The notes beneath the pieces were generated by a model. That model did not search any database, was not told the origin of the DNA, and was given only the letters and a program-made list of their open reading frames with translations. A program made the translations under genes and the position numbers. This document shows positions 46,430 through 56,780 of a stretch of DNA of 64,000 nucleotides, piece after piece. Source of the DNA: Xanthomonas sp. Leaf148 (GTDB lineage: Bacteria > Pseudomonadota > Gammaproteobacteria > Xanthomonadales > Xanthomonadaceae). Within the stretch, counting starts at the first letter, position 1. Every line of letters begins with the position of its first letter. The stretch covers positions 1,111,323 through 1,175,322 of the forward strand of contig NZ_LMOP01000008.1 in the NCBI RefSeq assembly GCF_001423585.1, in the 5' to 3' direction.

Positions 46430-48298
46430 TTATGCCGCCGCGTTTCCGAAACTTGCGCGCACGACGTTCGAGTTGCCACTGTGCGCGGGCTGCAGGCGGA
46501 AGATCGAGACCGCATCGGCCAGTTCCACCGCCTGTTCTTCCAGGCTACGTGCGGCGGCGGTGGCTTCTTCCACCAACGCGGCGTTGCGTTGGGTGACCTC
46601 ATCCAGTTGTGCGACGGTGCGATTGACCTGTTCGATGCCGCTGGACTGCTCGGCGCTGGCCGAGGTGATCTCGCTCATGATGTCGGTGACGTGTTTGACC
46701 GAGCCGACGATCTCGCGCATGGTCGCGCCGGCACGATGCACCAGCCCCGAGCCCAGCTCCACCTTGTCGGTGGAATCAGCGATCAGCGTCTTGATTTCTT
46801 TTGCCGCATCGGCAGAGCGCCGCGCCAATGCGCGCACTTCGGAGGCGACGACCGCAAAACCGCGGCCCTGTTCGCCGGCACGTGCTGCTTCCACTGCGGC
46901 ATTGAGCGCCAGGATATTGGTCTGAAACGCGATGCCGTCGATGACGCCGATGATCTCGCCGATCTTGCGCGAGGCGGTGCTGATCTGGCTCATGGTGGCG
47001 ACCACATCGTCCATCACCTGGCCGCCGCTTTGCGCCACTTCACCAGTGCCCACCACCAGGCGGTTGGCCTGCAGCGCGCTTTCGGCATTCTGCTTCACGG
47101 TCGAGGTGAGTTCTTCCATCGAGCTTGCGGTTTCTTCCAGATTCGCCGCCTGCTGCTCGGTGCGTTCGGACAGATCGGTATTGCCGGCGGCGATTTCCAC
47201 AGCCGCCTGGCGGATGGTGTCCGATGCAGTCTGGATGCCGCCGATGATTTCGGTCAGACGGGCGACGGTCTGGTTGGTGTCGTCGCGCAGGCGCGCAAAG
47301 ATGCCGTGCGCATCGCCGTCCACGCGCTGGGTGAGATCGCCTTCGGCCATCGCGCTGATGACGCGTGCCAACGCGGCCAGGTGGGTTTCCACCGAGTCGT
47401 AGATGCGGTTGATGCCTTGCGCCAGCGACAGCAGCACGCCATCCATGCCGTCGACCTGCATGCGGCGACTGAAATCGCCGGCCGATGCCGCATCGATGAT
47501 CTGGATCAGCGCCTGCTCGGCGTTGACCTGCGCGGTGACGTCCATCCACTGCGCGATGGTGCCCAGCTTGGTGCCGTCGGCGGCGATGATCGGGCTGTAT
47601 ACGAAGTCGATCTGGCGCCCGAAGAACGGGGCGCGCACGGCCTTGGACGCGTTCAACGCGCGCATGCGGTCGATGGCAGCCTGGCTGTCCGGGTAGATGT
47701 CGCCGATGCTGCCGCCGACGAATCCTTCGGCATGGAAGCTGGGGCGGAAGCTCTGCACATCCGGCTCGATCAGCTTGAGCATCGCGAGCAGCTTGCGGTT
47801 GGCGAACAGCACCTGGCCGTCGTCGTCGGCGATGCGGATCATGGTATCCAGATCGTCGAGTGCCTTGATCACGAACTGCCCGTGGCGCAGGCCTTGTTCC
47901 ATCACGTCGATGCGGATGGCCAGCTTGTCCTGGGTCGCCTGCAACGTGCGCAGCAGCGGTGCCAGTTCACCGGAGGCGGTACGCGCGTCCAGGCGCTGAA
48001 AGCGGCCTTCGCCCAGCGCAGCGACGGCACTCACTGCCTGCTGCAGCTGCGCACTGCTGCGACGACGCGCCCACCACCACAGGCCGACGCTGGCCGCGCC
48101 GAGCACCAGCAGCGCCGGGAACAGCTTCGCGAACGCGCTACCGACGCCGCCGGGCACCAGCGTGGCGGCATAGAACGTCAGCAAGGCCAGCAGCGCGAGG
48201 TGTGCGGCAGCGGGCATCCATGCAGTCCAGGTGGTACGCGCAACGTTTGCGTCCGCCGGTGGGCGGGAAACGGGTGCGGCATCGTGTGAAGGCAACAT
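46430..48298 (-). CDS. Methyl-accepting chemotaxis protein with PAS domain
   Basis: A 622-residue receptor. Two membrane helices near residues 32-75 enclose almost no periplasmic loop ([13 protein letters not shown]). A PAS-type segment follows (about 145-260, [21 protein letters not shown]). HAMP-like segments come next (about 285-360, [16 protein letters not shown]), then the signalling domain with the hairpin tip [20 protein letters not shown] and [13 protein letters not shown]. The lack of a periplasmic sensor implies cytoplasmic or redox sensing through PAS. No che genes are adjacent. Confidence 0.92.
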   Translation of the reverse strand: MLPSHDAAPVSRPPADANVARTTWTAWMPAAAHLALLALLTFYAATLVPGGVGSAFAKLFPALLVLGAASVGLWWWARRRSSAQLQQAVSAVAALGEGRFQRLDARTASGELAPLLRTLQATQDKLAIRIDVMEQGLRHGQFVIKALDDLDTMIRIADDDGQVLFANRKLLAMLKLIEPDVQSFRPSFHAEGFVGGSIGDIYPDSQAAIDRMRALNASKAVRAPFFGRQIDFVYSPIIAADGTKLGTIAQWMDVTAQVNAEQALIQIIDAASAGDFSRRMQVDGMDGVLLSLAQGINRIYDSVETHLAALARVISAMAEGDLTQRVDGDAHGIFARLRDDTNQTVARLTEIIGGIQTASDTIRQAAVEIAAGNTDLSERTEQQAANLEETASSMEELTSTVKQNAESALQANRLVVGTGEVAQSGGQVMDDVVATMSQISTASRKIGEIIGVIDGIAFQTNILALNAAVEAARAGEQGRGFAVVASEVRALARRSADAAKEIKTLIADSTDKVELGSGLVHRAGATMREIVGSVKHVTDIMSEITSASAEQSSGIEQVNRTVAQLDEVTQRNAALVEEATAAARSLEEQAVELADAVSIFRLQPAHSGNSNVVRASFGNAAA

Positions 48299-49030
48299 AG
48301 GCTGAGTCCGACTAGTGTTCTGGGAAAGGGGGAACGGTGTGCGGCAGGAGTGGGCTGCAATGGGGTATCGGCGGCCGAGCCCGAATCATGATGGTGTGAA
48401 AGGACCGTTTGTCGGAATGCGTGCTGCGGACCACGTAAAAAGCTGATGTGGTTGATTTGGAAGCGTTTTCAGTTGCGGTGCGTATGTTTTGAGCAGCGCG
48501 CTGCTGCTCGGAAGCGGTGTGCTTGGTTGTAAATTTCACGTGAATTTTGGCTGTTGTGAGGTCGCGCAATTCCGCGCTCCGATGGAATGCAGATGGGCGG
48601 TTCGCTTCCCTCTGATCTGGCAGCGGCGACTAGCGCGCGTTGCACTGTTGCCGGTGTCGGTGTCGGGTTTGCGCTGAAATTAGAGTGGGCACAAACCACC
48701 GCCATGGCAGTGCACCTCGTGTCGGGAAATCGCAGCAGGAGAACTTGCAAGGCAGCGACCCGAAGAATTTCGGAAAGACCTCCATCCGACACGGCTCGGT
48801 GCGATGCAGATGGCCGGTCGGTCAAACCGCAGTTCCGGCACACCTGTCATGAGCGGATGCAACACCGTGCAATTCAGGCGTGCTGCCAGAACCACGGATT
48901 CCGACCGCACACCACATGCTCCACCCTTCTGGGCAACGACGATTCGCCCAATCGACAGGCCGCGCCCATAAAAAAACCGGCCGTCTCGCGATGGCCGGTC
49001 TGTTGTGTCACTGCCCGAACGGGCTGGCGA
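48299..49030. other. Gene-free stretch
   Basis: About 730 bp upstream of the chemoreceptor. Short frames occur without family support. The far end holds the terminator of the PQQ dehydrogenase gene. No repeat family is seen. Confidence 0.5.
48970..48999 (-). terminator. Terminator of the PQQ dehydrogenase gene
   Basis: Minus strand ACCGGCCATCGCGAGACGGC continuing CGGT then TTTTTTT: a stem ACCGGCC/GGCCGGT with a U-run, about 30 nt after the stop. Confidence 0.9.
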
Positions 49031-51508
49031 TTACTTCGCCGGCGCCGCTGGTGCAGCGTCCGGCAAGGCCCAGGCGATGACGCTGTCGCCGGACTTGGTT
49101 TCCATGCGGTCGTGTCCACCCACGGCGGCCACGATGTACTGCTTGCCGTCGATGGTGTAGCTCAGCGGGGCAGCCTGCGGGCCGGCTGGGACGCGCGTCT
49201 CCCAGACCTGCTTGCCGGTGCGGGTGTCGAAGCCGCGCATGAAGTCGTCCAGGGTTGCGCCGATGAAGGTCACGCCGCCGGCGGTGGCCAGCGAGCCGCT
49301 GTTGTTGGGCGTGCCGATCTCGAACTTGGTCTTGGACGGGATGCCCATCGGGCCCTGGTCGTAACCGGTGCCCAGCGGACGGCGCCACAGCACCTGCTGC
49401 GTGCGCAGATCCACACCGGAGATGTAGCCCCACGGCGGGGCGACGCACGGGGTGTTGAGCGGCGACATCCACGGCTCCTTGCGGGCGCCATAGGCCAGGC
49501 CCTTCTGCGCCATGTAGCCGGGGGTCTTGCTCTTGCCGTCGAACACCGACACGACGCCGAGTTCGTTCATTTTCTCGCGGGTATAGACCTGCAAGGTGTA
49601 GGGCAGGCGATTGCTGTTCATCACCATGATGCCGCGCTGCAGATCGACCGAGACGCCGCCCCAGTTGATGCCGCCGTGGTTGCCGGTGAACGCCAGCGAG
49701 CCTTGCAGCGTCGGCGGGGTGAACATGCCTTCGTAGCGCAGCTGCTTGAACTGGATACGGCAGGCGAGCTGATCGAACGGCGTCATGCCCCAGGCATCGG
49801 ATTCGATGATGGTCTCGACCTCGCGGCTGGGCGCGCCCACGGTGTTGGGCATGCCCGGCGAGATCGGCTGGGTGGCAGCGGTCCAGTCGCCATGGTCAGT
49901 GCCCTGCGGCACGGCCATCTGCTTGACCGGCATCAACGGCGCGCCGGTGGCGCGGTCCAGCACGAACACCTGGCCGGACTTGGTGGCCTGGATCACCGCA
50001 GGACGCGTGCCGCCGCCGGCGACCGGCCAATCGACCAGGTTCGGCTGCGGGCCGATGTCGTAGTCCCACAGGTCGTGGTTGACGGTACGGAAATGCCAGC
50101 GCTCCTTGCCGGTGGCCGCGTCCACGGCGACCAACGAGGCGGTGTATTCCTCATCCTGCGGGGTACGGCCCTTGCCGAAGAAGTCGCCGGACGCATTGCC
50201 GGTGGGCAGATACACCAGGCCCAGCTCGTCGTCGGCCGCCATCAGCGACCACACGTTCGGGGTCGAACGCGTGTAGGTCTGGCCAGCGGGCGGTTCGGCG
50301 GTGATCGCCGGGTTGCCCAGATCCCAGGCCCAGCGCAGCTGGCCGGTGAGGGCATCGAAGCCACGCACCACGCCCGACGGCGCATCGCCTTCCTGGCCGT
50401 CACGCACCTGGCCGGTCGGCTGGATCACCACGCCGCGCATTACCACCGGCGGCGAGGTCGGGCCGACGAAGCCCGGCTTGGTGTTGCCGGTGCCGGCATT
50501 GAGGTCCACATAGCCGTTGTTGCCGAAGCTGGCGCACAGCTTGCCGGTCTGCGCGTCCAGCGCGCCGAGGCGACCATCGACCATCGGCCAGAAGATTCGC
50601 GTCGGGCAGTCGGCAGTGCCTTCCGGCGCCTGGTAGTACGACACGCCACGGCAGGTGGTGGCGGCCACACCGGCCATCGCCTTGGGGTTGGTCTGCGGGT
50701 CGAAGCGCCAGCGCTCCTTGCCGTTGGCCGCTTCCACCGCAATCACCTTCTGGGTCGGGGTGCAGATGTACAGCAGGTCGCCGATCTTGAGCGGGGTGTT
50801 CTGGAAGGCGTAGCCCAGCTTGGAATCCTTCGGCTTCAGATCGCCGGTATGGAATTCCCAGGCTACCTTGAGGTTCTTCACGTTGTCCGGGGTGATCTGC
50901 GCGCCGGGGGTGTAGTGATTGGACAGGTTGGAACCGGCATACGCGGTCCAGTTGCTGGCGTCGTGATTGGCAGCGACATTGCCGTCCGGGCTGGGCACGC
51001 TGCCGCGACTGAAGGCGGTGGCGTTGTCGGCCGGCTGCTTGGATGCGTCGGCCAGTTCCACATTGCGCGGCATAAACAGTGGCCACAGGATCAGCGCTGC
51101 GCCCAGGATCGGCAGCACGCCGGTCACCACGACATAGCCGGCACCGGACAACGGCTGCATGCGCCGACGCGCCACGCCCCAGAACGGCAGCAATACCAGG
51201 CCCAGCACCGACATCCAGGCCAGACGCGGAACCAGGCCCCAGCCATCCAGACCCACTTCCCACAGCGCCCACGCGATGGTGGCGGCCAGCGTGGCGCCAA
51301 ACAGCCACAGGCCGGCACGCTTGCCCAGCGCCAGCAACACGCCGGCCAGCAGCAGCGCAATGCCCGCGAGCAGGTAGTACCAGGAACCGCCGACGGCGAC
51401 CAGGCGGCCGCCTTCGTAGGCGAGCACCGCACCGAGCACGGCGATCACCACTGCATAGGCCACCAGCAACCAGGTGCCTAGCCCACGTTTTGAGGATTGA
51501 TCAGTCAT
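49031..51508 (-). CDS. Membrane-bound PQQ-dependent dehydrogenase, glucose/quinate/shikimate family
   Basis: An 825-residue quinoprotein. Five N-terminal membrane helices (about 10-150) anchor and bind ubiquinone. The periplasmic eight-bladed propeller includes NLKVAWEFHTGDLK, the TCRGVSYYQAPEG segment next to PQQ, TKPGFVGPTSPPVV, NHDLWDYDIGPQPNL, MTPFDQLACRIQFKQLRYEG and WGYISGVDLRTQQVLW. It oxidises aldoses or quinate/shikimate and feeds electrons to the respiratory chain. Which substrate cannot be decided from sequence. It is monocistronic, with its own terminator. Confidence 0.92.
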   Translation of the reverse strand: MTDQSSKRGLGTWLLVAYAVVIAVLGAVLAYEGGRLVAVGGSWYYLLAGIALLLAGVLLALGKRAGLWLFGATLAATIAWALWEVGLDGWGLVPRLAWMSVLGLVLLPFWGVARRRMQPLSGAGYVVVTGVLPILGAALILWPLFMPRNVELADASKQPADNATAFSRGSVPSPDGNVAANHDASNWTAYAGSNLSNHYTPGAQITPDNVKNLKVAWEFHTGDLKPKDSKLGYAFQNTPLKIGDLLYICTPTQKVIAVEAANGKERWRFDPQTNPKAMAGVAATTCRGVSYYQAPEGTADCPTRIFWPMVDGRLGALDAQTGKLCASFGNNGYVDLNAGTGNTKPGFVGPTSPPVVMRGVVIQPTGQVRDGQEGDAPSGVVRGFDALTGQLRWAWDLGNPAITAEPPAGQTYTRSTPNVWSLMAADDELGLVYLPTGNASGDFFGKGRTPQDEEYTASLVAVDAATGKERWHFRTVNHDLWDYDIGPQPNLVDWPVAGGGTRPAVIQATKSGQVFVLDRATGAPLMPVKQMAVPQGTDHGDWTAATQPISPGMPNTVGAPSREVETIIESDAWGMTPFDQLACRIQFKQLRYEGMFTPPTLQGSLAFTGNHGGINWGGVSVDLQRGIMVMNSNRLPYTLQVYTREKMNELGVVSVFDGKSKTPGYMAQKGLAYGARKEPWMSPLNTPCVAPPWGYISGVDLRTQQVLWRRPLGTGYDQGPMGIPSKTKFEIGTPNNSGSLATAGGVTFIGATLDDFMRGFDTRTGKQVWETRVPAGPQAAPLSYTIDGKQYIVAAVGGHDRMETKSGDSVIAWALPDAAPAAPAK

Positions 51509-52087
51509 TTTGAGATATCAGGAAGGACTTGGGCGGCATGCACCGGCGACAAGTCGTGGAGGGAGAGAGGTCGCCCGTTGGCAAAGGCTGCCGGCGACCT
51601 TGGATATGAACGCGCAGCCCCTCCCAGGGTCCTCAGCGCTACTCATGTGAATATTTTAGACCCCTGAGCGCCGCCTGTCCGTGACGGAATAGGAACCATT
51701 GTTCCAACCTGCAACTCGGATGTACTGAATTTGCGTGGAATTTGAGCAGTGCAGCGAAGGGCACTGACATTTTCGGGTGATGCGCGGTGATACCTGACCA
51801 GTGATGCACGCGCGAGGCGCTGTCGCTTTCGAATTGCTTTTTTTGTTCGGCTTGCTCTGCATTGGCCTTGCCGTTGCTTTGCTTAGCTCAGTTTTTTGCT
51901 TTTGACTCACCCAGTCGCCTTAAAGCAAGCCGAGCACCGCAGTCATGCGTGGCCGAAGAGGCCACCCGCGCCTGAAGGGCGTGGAAGCCTTTGACTTCGC
52001 TGTGCCCTAGAGCGCTGTGGCTTAAAGCTGGGCTTGAAATTCCCGCATGGCGACAAGCGCACCTGCCGGAAATCCCTTGTAACCGTA

Positions 52088-52131
52088 CCCTCATCCGCCC
52101 TTCGGGCACCTTCTCCAGGAGGGAGAAGGGA
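52088..52131. repeat. CCCTCATCCGCCCTTCGGGCACC repeat, copy 2
   Basis: CCCTCATCCGCCCTTCGGGC followed by ACCTTCTCCAGGAGGGAGAA. The hairpin arm differs slightly from copy 1 at 38540. Confidence 0.8.
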
Positions 52132-52405
52132 ATGCATGCGGAGAGTTTGAGCGCCGTGCCGCGCATGGCGAAGAGCGCAGGGCACCGGTGCGGCCGTATC
52201 GCGCCGGATTGCGTCAGGCGACGGCGTTTGAAGCCGGGATTTGGGATTTGGGATTGGCAAAAAAATGCGGGCACTTCAGCACCACGGTGAATCCAGAGCA
52301 CAGTGCTCAATCCAGAGTACGTCGCTCGCTCCAAAGCACAGCGCTCAAGCCAGGGCTGCGACAGTCCATCGAGCACAATGTCGGATTGCTCGCGTGACTG
52401 CCGTA

Positions 52406-52450
52406 CCCTCATCCGCCCTTCGGGCACCTTCTCCCGGGGGGAGAAGGGAA
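52406..52450. repeat. CCCTCATCCGCCCTTCGGGCACC repeat, copy 3
   Basis: The same 23-bp head as the copies at 38540 and 52088, then TTCTCCCGGGGGGAGAAGGG. Confidence 0.8.
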
Positions 52451-52525
52451 TGTATCCAGCCTCTCGCAAGAAGAATGTATCCAGCCTCTCGCAAGAAGAA
52501 TGTCTCCAGCCTCTGGCGGGAAGAA
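52451..52525. repeat. Three tandem 25-bp repeats
   Basis: TGTATCCAGCCTCTCGCAAG plus AAGAA occurs twice without change (52451 and 52476) and once with four changes (52501). No spacers, so not a CRISPR. Confidence 0.92.
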
Positions 52526-52574
52526 GGCAATGCACGCAGCGAGTCTGCGTACATTGCCCCGCACCGAGGAAAGC

Positions 52575-53942
52575 TTAGGCGTCTGCGAGCGCCTGCAGAT
52601 ACCGTTGGCGCCAGTGGTTGATGTTGTTCTTGCGCAGATGATCCATCATCGCTCGCCACCGCTCGATACGTGTTGCCAACGGCATGCTTGCTGCCGTCGC
52701 AATGGCATCGGCCACACCGTCCAGATCGTGCGGATTGACCAGCAGCGCTTCCTTCATTTCGTCCGCCGCGCCGGCCAGCAACGACAGCACCAGGACACCG
52801 GGATTTTCAGGGTCCTGCGCGGCCACAAATTCTTTGGCGACCAGATTCATGCCATCGCGCAATGGCGTTACCAGGCCCACCGATGCGGCCCGATAGAAAC
52901 CAGTCAATGTCGCATGGCTGAAGTTCTGGTTGACGTAGCGCAGCGGCGTCCAGTCCGGGCCCGCATGTCCACCATTGATATGGCCGGCGATCTGTTCCAG
53001 CTGCCCGCGTAATTGACGATATTCTGTGACATCGCCGCGCGATACCGGTGCGATCTGCAGATAGGTCAGGCTGCCGGATTGATCCGGGTAGCGCTCCAGA
53101 TAACGCTCGAAGCCCTGGAAGCGTTCCGGCAGACCTTTGGAATAATCCAATCGGTCCACACCGATGGCCAGCTGCCGCCCGCGCAGACTCTCGCGCAGAT
53201 CGCGCACGGCTTGCTTGCTGACGGATGCTTTTGCCTGATTGGCAATCAGATCGGTGTCGATACCGATGGGGAACGACGAGGCAGTGAAGCGCCGCCCGCC
53301 CGGGCCTTCGACCAGATCGCCGTCCAGAATGCGGCCGCCACCGAACAGGCGTACATACGCCTTGAAGCGCTCTGCATCGCGTTGGGTCTGGAAGCCGACC
53401 AGATCGTAGGCGTAAAAGGTGCTGAACAAGCGTGCGTGATCGGGCATCGCCTGCATCAAATCGGCCGACGGCATCGGCACATGCAGGAAGAAGCCCATTT
53501 TGCAGCCCACCCCCAGCTCGCGCAGCATCGCGCCCAGCGGGATCATGTGGTAATCGTGAATCCACAAGGTGTCGCTGTCTTTCAGCAGCGGCGCCAGCTT
53601 TTCTGCGAACAGGCGATTGACGCGCAGATAGCCTTCGCGCTTGGCGCGGTCGTAATCGACCAGGTCCAGCCGGAAGTGCAGCAACGGCCACAACGTGCGA
53701 TTGGCAAAGCCGTTGTAGTACGAGTCGATGTCGCGCTTGTTGAGGTCCATGGTGACGAAGGTGATGTCGCCTTCGGTCTGCTCGTGCATGCCGCCGCTGT
53801 CGCCACGCGCGGTCTTGCCGCTCCAGCCGAACCACATGCCGCCGCGCTCCTTGAGCGCTGCCAACAACCCGACTGCAAGGCCGCCGGCACGGTTTTCGCC
53901 GGGCACTGCAACACGATTGGATACCACCACCAAACGACTCAT
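52575..53942 (-). CDS. otsA: Trehalose-6-phosphate synthase OtsA
   Basis: A 455-residue GT20 retaining glycosyltransferase joining UDP-glucose and glucose-6-phosphate. It has the N-terminal LVVVSNRVAVPG, WIHDYHMIPLGAMLRELG, PIGIDTD, GVDRLDYSKGLPERF and VLVLSLLAGAADEM (the usual SEFAG region, here LSLLAGA). It is the last gene of otsB-GH15-otsA. Its ATG overlaps the GH15 stop (ATGA). Confidence 0.95.
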   Translation of the reverse strand: MSRLVVVSNRVAVPGENRAGGLAVGLLAALKERGGMWFGWSGKTARGDSGGMHEQTEGDITFVTMDLNKRDIDSYYNGFANRTLWPLLHFRLDLVDYDRAKREGYLRVNRLFAEKLAPLLKDSDTLWIHDYHMIPLGAMLRELGVGCKMGFFLHVPMPSADLMQAMPDHARLFSTFYAYDLVGFQTQRDAERFKAYVRLFGGGRILDGDLVEGPGGRRFTASSFPIGIDTDLIANQAKASVSKQAVRDLRESLRGRQLAIGVDRLDYSKGLPERFQGFERYLERYPDQSGSLTYLQIAPVSRGDVTEYRQLRGQLEQIAGHINGGHAGPDWTPLRYVNQNFSHATLTGFYRAASVGLVTPLRDGMNLVAKEFVAAQDPENPGVLVLSLLAGAADEMKEALLVNPHDLDGVADAIATAASMPLATRIERWRAMMDHLRKNNINHWRQRYLQALADA

Positions 53943-55717
53943 GACGCCTCCTGCCAGCTCCGCGACAAGCGCATCGCTGCGATGATCAAACCGACATGCG
54001 AATAGGTCTGAGGAAAGTTGCCCCAGGCTTCGCCGTCTTCGAACGATAGGTCTTCCGAGAGCAAGCCGAGGTGATTGCGGCGCGACAGAATGCGCTCGAA
54101 CAATTCACGTGCCTCGTCCTTGCGGCCAATGGAGGCCAGCGCATCGATGTACCAGAACGTGCAGATGGTGAAGCTGGTTTCCGGCTCGCCGAAGTCGTCG
54201 GGCGCGATGTAGCGATACAGCGCATCGCCATGTTTGAGCACCCGGCCGACCGCTTCGACGGTGCGCACGAAGCGGCTGTCGTCGGCATCCACGATGCCGA
54301 TGTCGGCCAGCAACAGCAGCGAGGCATCCAGACGATGGCCACCGAACGTGTCGGTGAAATGGCCGCGTTCTTCGCTCCAGGCTTCGGCCAACACGCGCTC
54401 GCGAATACTGTCTGCGCGCTGCTGCCAATACACGCTGCGCTCGGGCAAGGCCAGTCGGTCGGCGATCTTCGACAAGCGATCGCATGCGGCCCAGCACATC
54501 GCGGCGGTGTAGGTGTGCACTTCGGCGCGGCCGCGGAATTCCCACAGGCCGGCGTCGGGCACGTTGTGCAGCGCATAGGCGCGCTCGCCCAGTGGTTCGA
54601 GCCGGCGGAAGGTGTCGGCGTCGCCCTGATCCTTCAGGCGCAGATCGAAGAACAATTGCGTCGAGGCCAACACCACGCTGCCATAGACATCGTGCTGTTG
54701 CTGGATCCACGCCAGGTTGCCGCGCCGCACCGGGCCCATGCCACGGTAGCCGTCCATCGTGTCGACTTCGTGCTCTTCCAGCTGCGATTCGAAGCCGATG
54801 CCGTACAGCGGCTGCAGGGTGCCGTCGGCAGTGGCGATATTGAAGATGTAGCCGATGAACTGCTCCATCGTGCGCGTGGCGCCGAGCCGGTTGAGCGCAC
54901 GCACCACGAACGCGGCGTCGCGCAGCCAGCAATACCGGTAATCCCAGTTGCGCGGGGTATTCGGCGCTTCCGGAATGGACGTGGTCATCGCAGCAATGAT
55001 CGCGCCGCTATCTTCGTACTGGCACAGCTTGAGCGTGATCGCGCTGCGGATCACCGCCTCCTGCCAGTCCAGCGGAATGGACAGATAGCGCACCCATTCG
55101 CGCCAATATTCTTCGGTGCGTTCCTGCGCTTCCTGCACGTAACCGGTGAGGGAGCGGGTCAGCGATTCGTCCACGCCCAGCACCAGGCTCACCGGGTGGC
55201 TGAGTACGAACGGCAAGCCGTCGCGCACGAAGCGCACCGGCACGTCGGTGGTCAGGCGCAAGGTGAATTCCGGCAACACCCAACGGATATGGTTGCTGCC
55301 CCAGGTGGTATCGGGCGTGCGGCCACCCCAGTCGGCGAGCGGGCGCGCACGCACGATGATGCGCGGGTTGCCAGCGAGCGGGCGAATCTGCCGGATGATG
55401 CTGACGGGCCGGTAAAAACGGCCGTTATTGCGCCAGCGCGGTGCGAAGTCGATGACTTCCACTTCGCCACCGTGGCTATCGCGCAAGACGGTGCGCAGCA
55501 CGGCAGTGTTGGGTAGGTAGTGCTGCTCACTGCTGACGAAGTCTTCTAGCTCCACCGCAAAATCGCCGCCTTCGGTCTTGGGCGACAGCAAGCTGCAAAA
55601 GGCCGGGTCGCCGTCGAAGGCGGGCAGGCAGCTCCACACCACGCGTGCCTGCCGATCGACCAATGCGCCAAAGCTGCAATTGCCGATGACGCCCAGATCC
55701 AGATTTGGCTCGGTCAT
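53939..55717 (-). CDS. GH15 glycoside hydrolase in the trehalose operon
   Basis: A 592-residue protein from ATG 55717 (MTEPNLDLGVIGNCSFGALV). An N-terminal beta-domain leads to an (alpha/alpha)6 barrel with NTPRNWDYRYCWLRDAAFVV (about 312-331), GTLQPLYGI and GHFTDTFGGHRLDASLL. EAWGNFPQTYSHVG near the end provides the second acidic residue. GH15 proteins of this bacterial subfamily include glucoamylase-like enzymes and trehalases. Location between otsB and otsA makes a trehalose- or trehalose-phosphate-related role plausible, unproven. Confidence 0.9.
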   Translation of the reverse strand: MTEPNLDLGVIGNCSFGALVDRQARVVWSCLPAFDGDPAFCSLLSPKTEGGDFAVELEDFVSSEQHYLPNTAVLRTVLRDSHGGEVEVIDFAPRWRNNGRFYRPVSIIRQIRPLAGNPRIIVRARPLADWGGRTPDTTWGSNHIRWVLPEFTLRLTTDVPVRFVRDGLPFVLSHPVSLVLGVDESLTRSLTGYVQEAQERTEEYWREWVRYLSIPLDWQEAVIRSAITLKLCQYEDSGAIIAAMTTSIPEAPNTPRNWDYRYCWLRDAAFVVRALNRLGATRTMEQFIGYIFNIATADGTLQPLYGIGFESQLEEHEVDTMDGYRGMGPVRRGNLAWIQQQHDVYGSVVLASTQLFFDLRLKDQGDADTFRRLEPLGERAYALHNVPDAGLWEFRGRAEVHTYTAAMCWAACDRLSKIADRLALPERSVYWQQRADSIRERVLAEAWSEERGHFTDTFGGHRLDASLLLLADIGIVDADDSRFVRTVEAVGRVLKHGDALYRYIAPDDFGEPETSFTICTFWYIDALASIGRKDEARELFERILSRRNHLGLLSEDLSFEDGEAWGNFPQTYSHVGLIIAAMRLSRSWQEAS

Positions 55718-55757
55718 GAGGTGCAAACGATCCTGTAAGTAGCGAAAGGAAGCGCGC

Positions 55758-56522
55758 CTACGGTGATGCGTAGCGCGCGTTGTGTTGCAGCCACGCGTGC
55801 ACAGCGGCAGTGCCGTCGACGCGAAAACGCGCGCTGGTCTGTGCGCGATCGCCGACCAGAATGCTCCAGCCGCCTAAGCGATTGGCCGCATCGAAGCCGA
55901 ATTCGTCGGTTAGGTCGTCGCCGACAAACACTGGCGTGCGGCCTGCAAATGCGGCGGTCTGCATCAGTTGTTCGACGGCCAGGCCCTTGTTGCTGCCTTC
56001 GGGCACGAATTCGACCACGTGGTCGCCCGGCTGCAGGCGATAGCCGGAGAGCTGGGCGATCTCGTCCTGCGCGAAGGCCAACACATCAGGGCCGGCATCC
56101 GGTTGCGCGCGCCAATGCAGCGCAACGCTGACGCCTTTGTCTTCGACCAGCACGCCTGCGTGTTTGTGCGTCAGCGCCGCAGCGCGTTGATGCAGGCCAT
56201 GCAGGAATGCAGAAGTGTCCTGCGGCATGGCGGCACGTGCGGCAACATCGCTGCGCAACTCATGCCCATGCAGGCCGGCGGCCGGCAGCAGCAGTGGTGC
56301 GAACAAGGCATCGAGCTGTGCGAGCGGACGTCCGCTGACCAGGGCGATGGCACCGTTGAGGCGCTCGCTCAGCTGGACGACTGCTTCGCGTACCTCGGGC
56401 AATAGCCGTACGGCCTCGGGGCTGTCGGCAAAGTCGATGAGGGTGCCGTCCACGTCCAGAAACAATGCGCAGGCATCGTCCAGCAATGGCGGCGACGGAA
56501 GGGGGGAATGCGCGTCTGCCAT
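55758..56522 (-). CDS. otsB: Trehalose-6-phosphate phosphatase OtsB
   Basis: A 254-residue HAD phosphatase. Motif I is LFLDVDGTLIDF (about residues 16-27) with both Asp residues, motif II lies at ALVSGRPLAQLD, and motifs III and IV at NKGLAVEQL and PVFVGDDLTDEFGF. It removes phosphate from trehalose-6-phosphate. First gene of the operon, 40 bp before the GH15 gene. Confidence 0.94.
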   Translation of the reverse strand: MADAHSPLPSPPLLDDACALFLDVDGTLIDFADSPEAVRLLPEVREAVVQLSERLNGAIALVSGRPLAQLDALFAPLLLPAAGLHGHELRSDVAARAAMPQDTSAFLHGLHQRAAALTHKHAGVLVEDKGVSVALHWRAQPDAGPDVLAFAQDEIAQLSGYRLQPGDHVVEFVPEGSNKGLAVEQLMQTAAFAGRTPVFVGDDLTDEFGFDAANRLGGWSILVGDRAQTSARFRVDGTAAVHAWLQHNARYASP

Positions 56523-56599
56523 TGCGCTAGTGTGCGCAAACCGGTGTGAGATTCAGGTTATGGAACGGCAGTGGGTGTTGGTAGACACGTGCAACTGCC

Positions 56600-56750
56600 T
56601 ATCCTTCTCCCCTCGGGAGAAAATGGCGCGTAGCGCCGGCTTAGGGTACGGGCGAAGCCTCGTGCAGTTGGAACGACACGGAGGCTTCGCTCCGTACCCT
56701 CACCCCCAACCCCTCTCCCGCAGGAGAGGAGCTAGAGCACGCTCCTGAGG
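56600..56750. repeat. Imperfect palindromic CCCCTCTCCCGCAGGAGAGG-type repeats
   Basis: Between otsB and the TonB receptor gene the DNA reads CTTCTCCCCTCGGGAGAAAA, then TACCCTCACCCCCAACCCCT and CTCCCGCAGGAGAGGAGC. These resemble the repeat arms at 38861-38900 and 52406. No gene is present in the 258-bp gap. Confidence 0.6.
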
Positions 56751-56780
56751 GGAAAGGGGGTTTGCAGCCTGCGCTGTTGC

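Larger units (their letters stand above)
51509..52574. other. 1.07-kb repeat-rich intergenic region
   Basis: No credible gene. It holds two CCCTCATCCGCCCTTCGGGC repeats, a GGGATTTGGGATTTGGGATT tract near 52238, degenerate about 20-bp repeats (AATCCAGAGCACAGTGCTCA and variants, 52290-52345) and a 25-bp triplet repeat at 52451. It appears to be an accumulation site for short repeats. Confidence 0.6.

Noticed and set aside
46277..48289. A 670-codon plus-strand frame
   Set aside because: It is antisense to the chemoreceptor gene and begins inside a hairpin repeat.
48587..51481. A 964-codon plus-strand frame
   Set aside because: It is the antisense shadow of the PQQ dehydrogenase gene, with arginine/histidine-rich composition and no motifs.
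52451..52525. Possible CRISPR array
   Set aside because: The 25-bp units are directly contiguous with no spacers and no cas genes are present.
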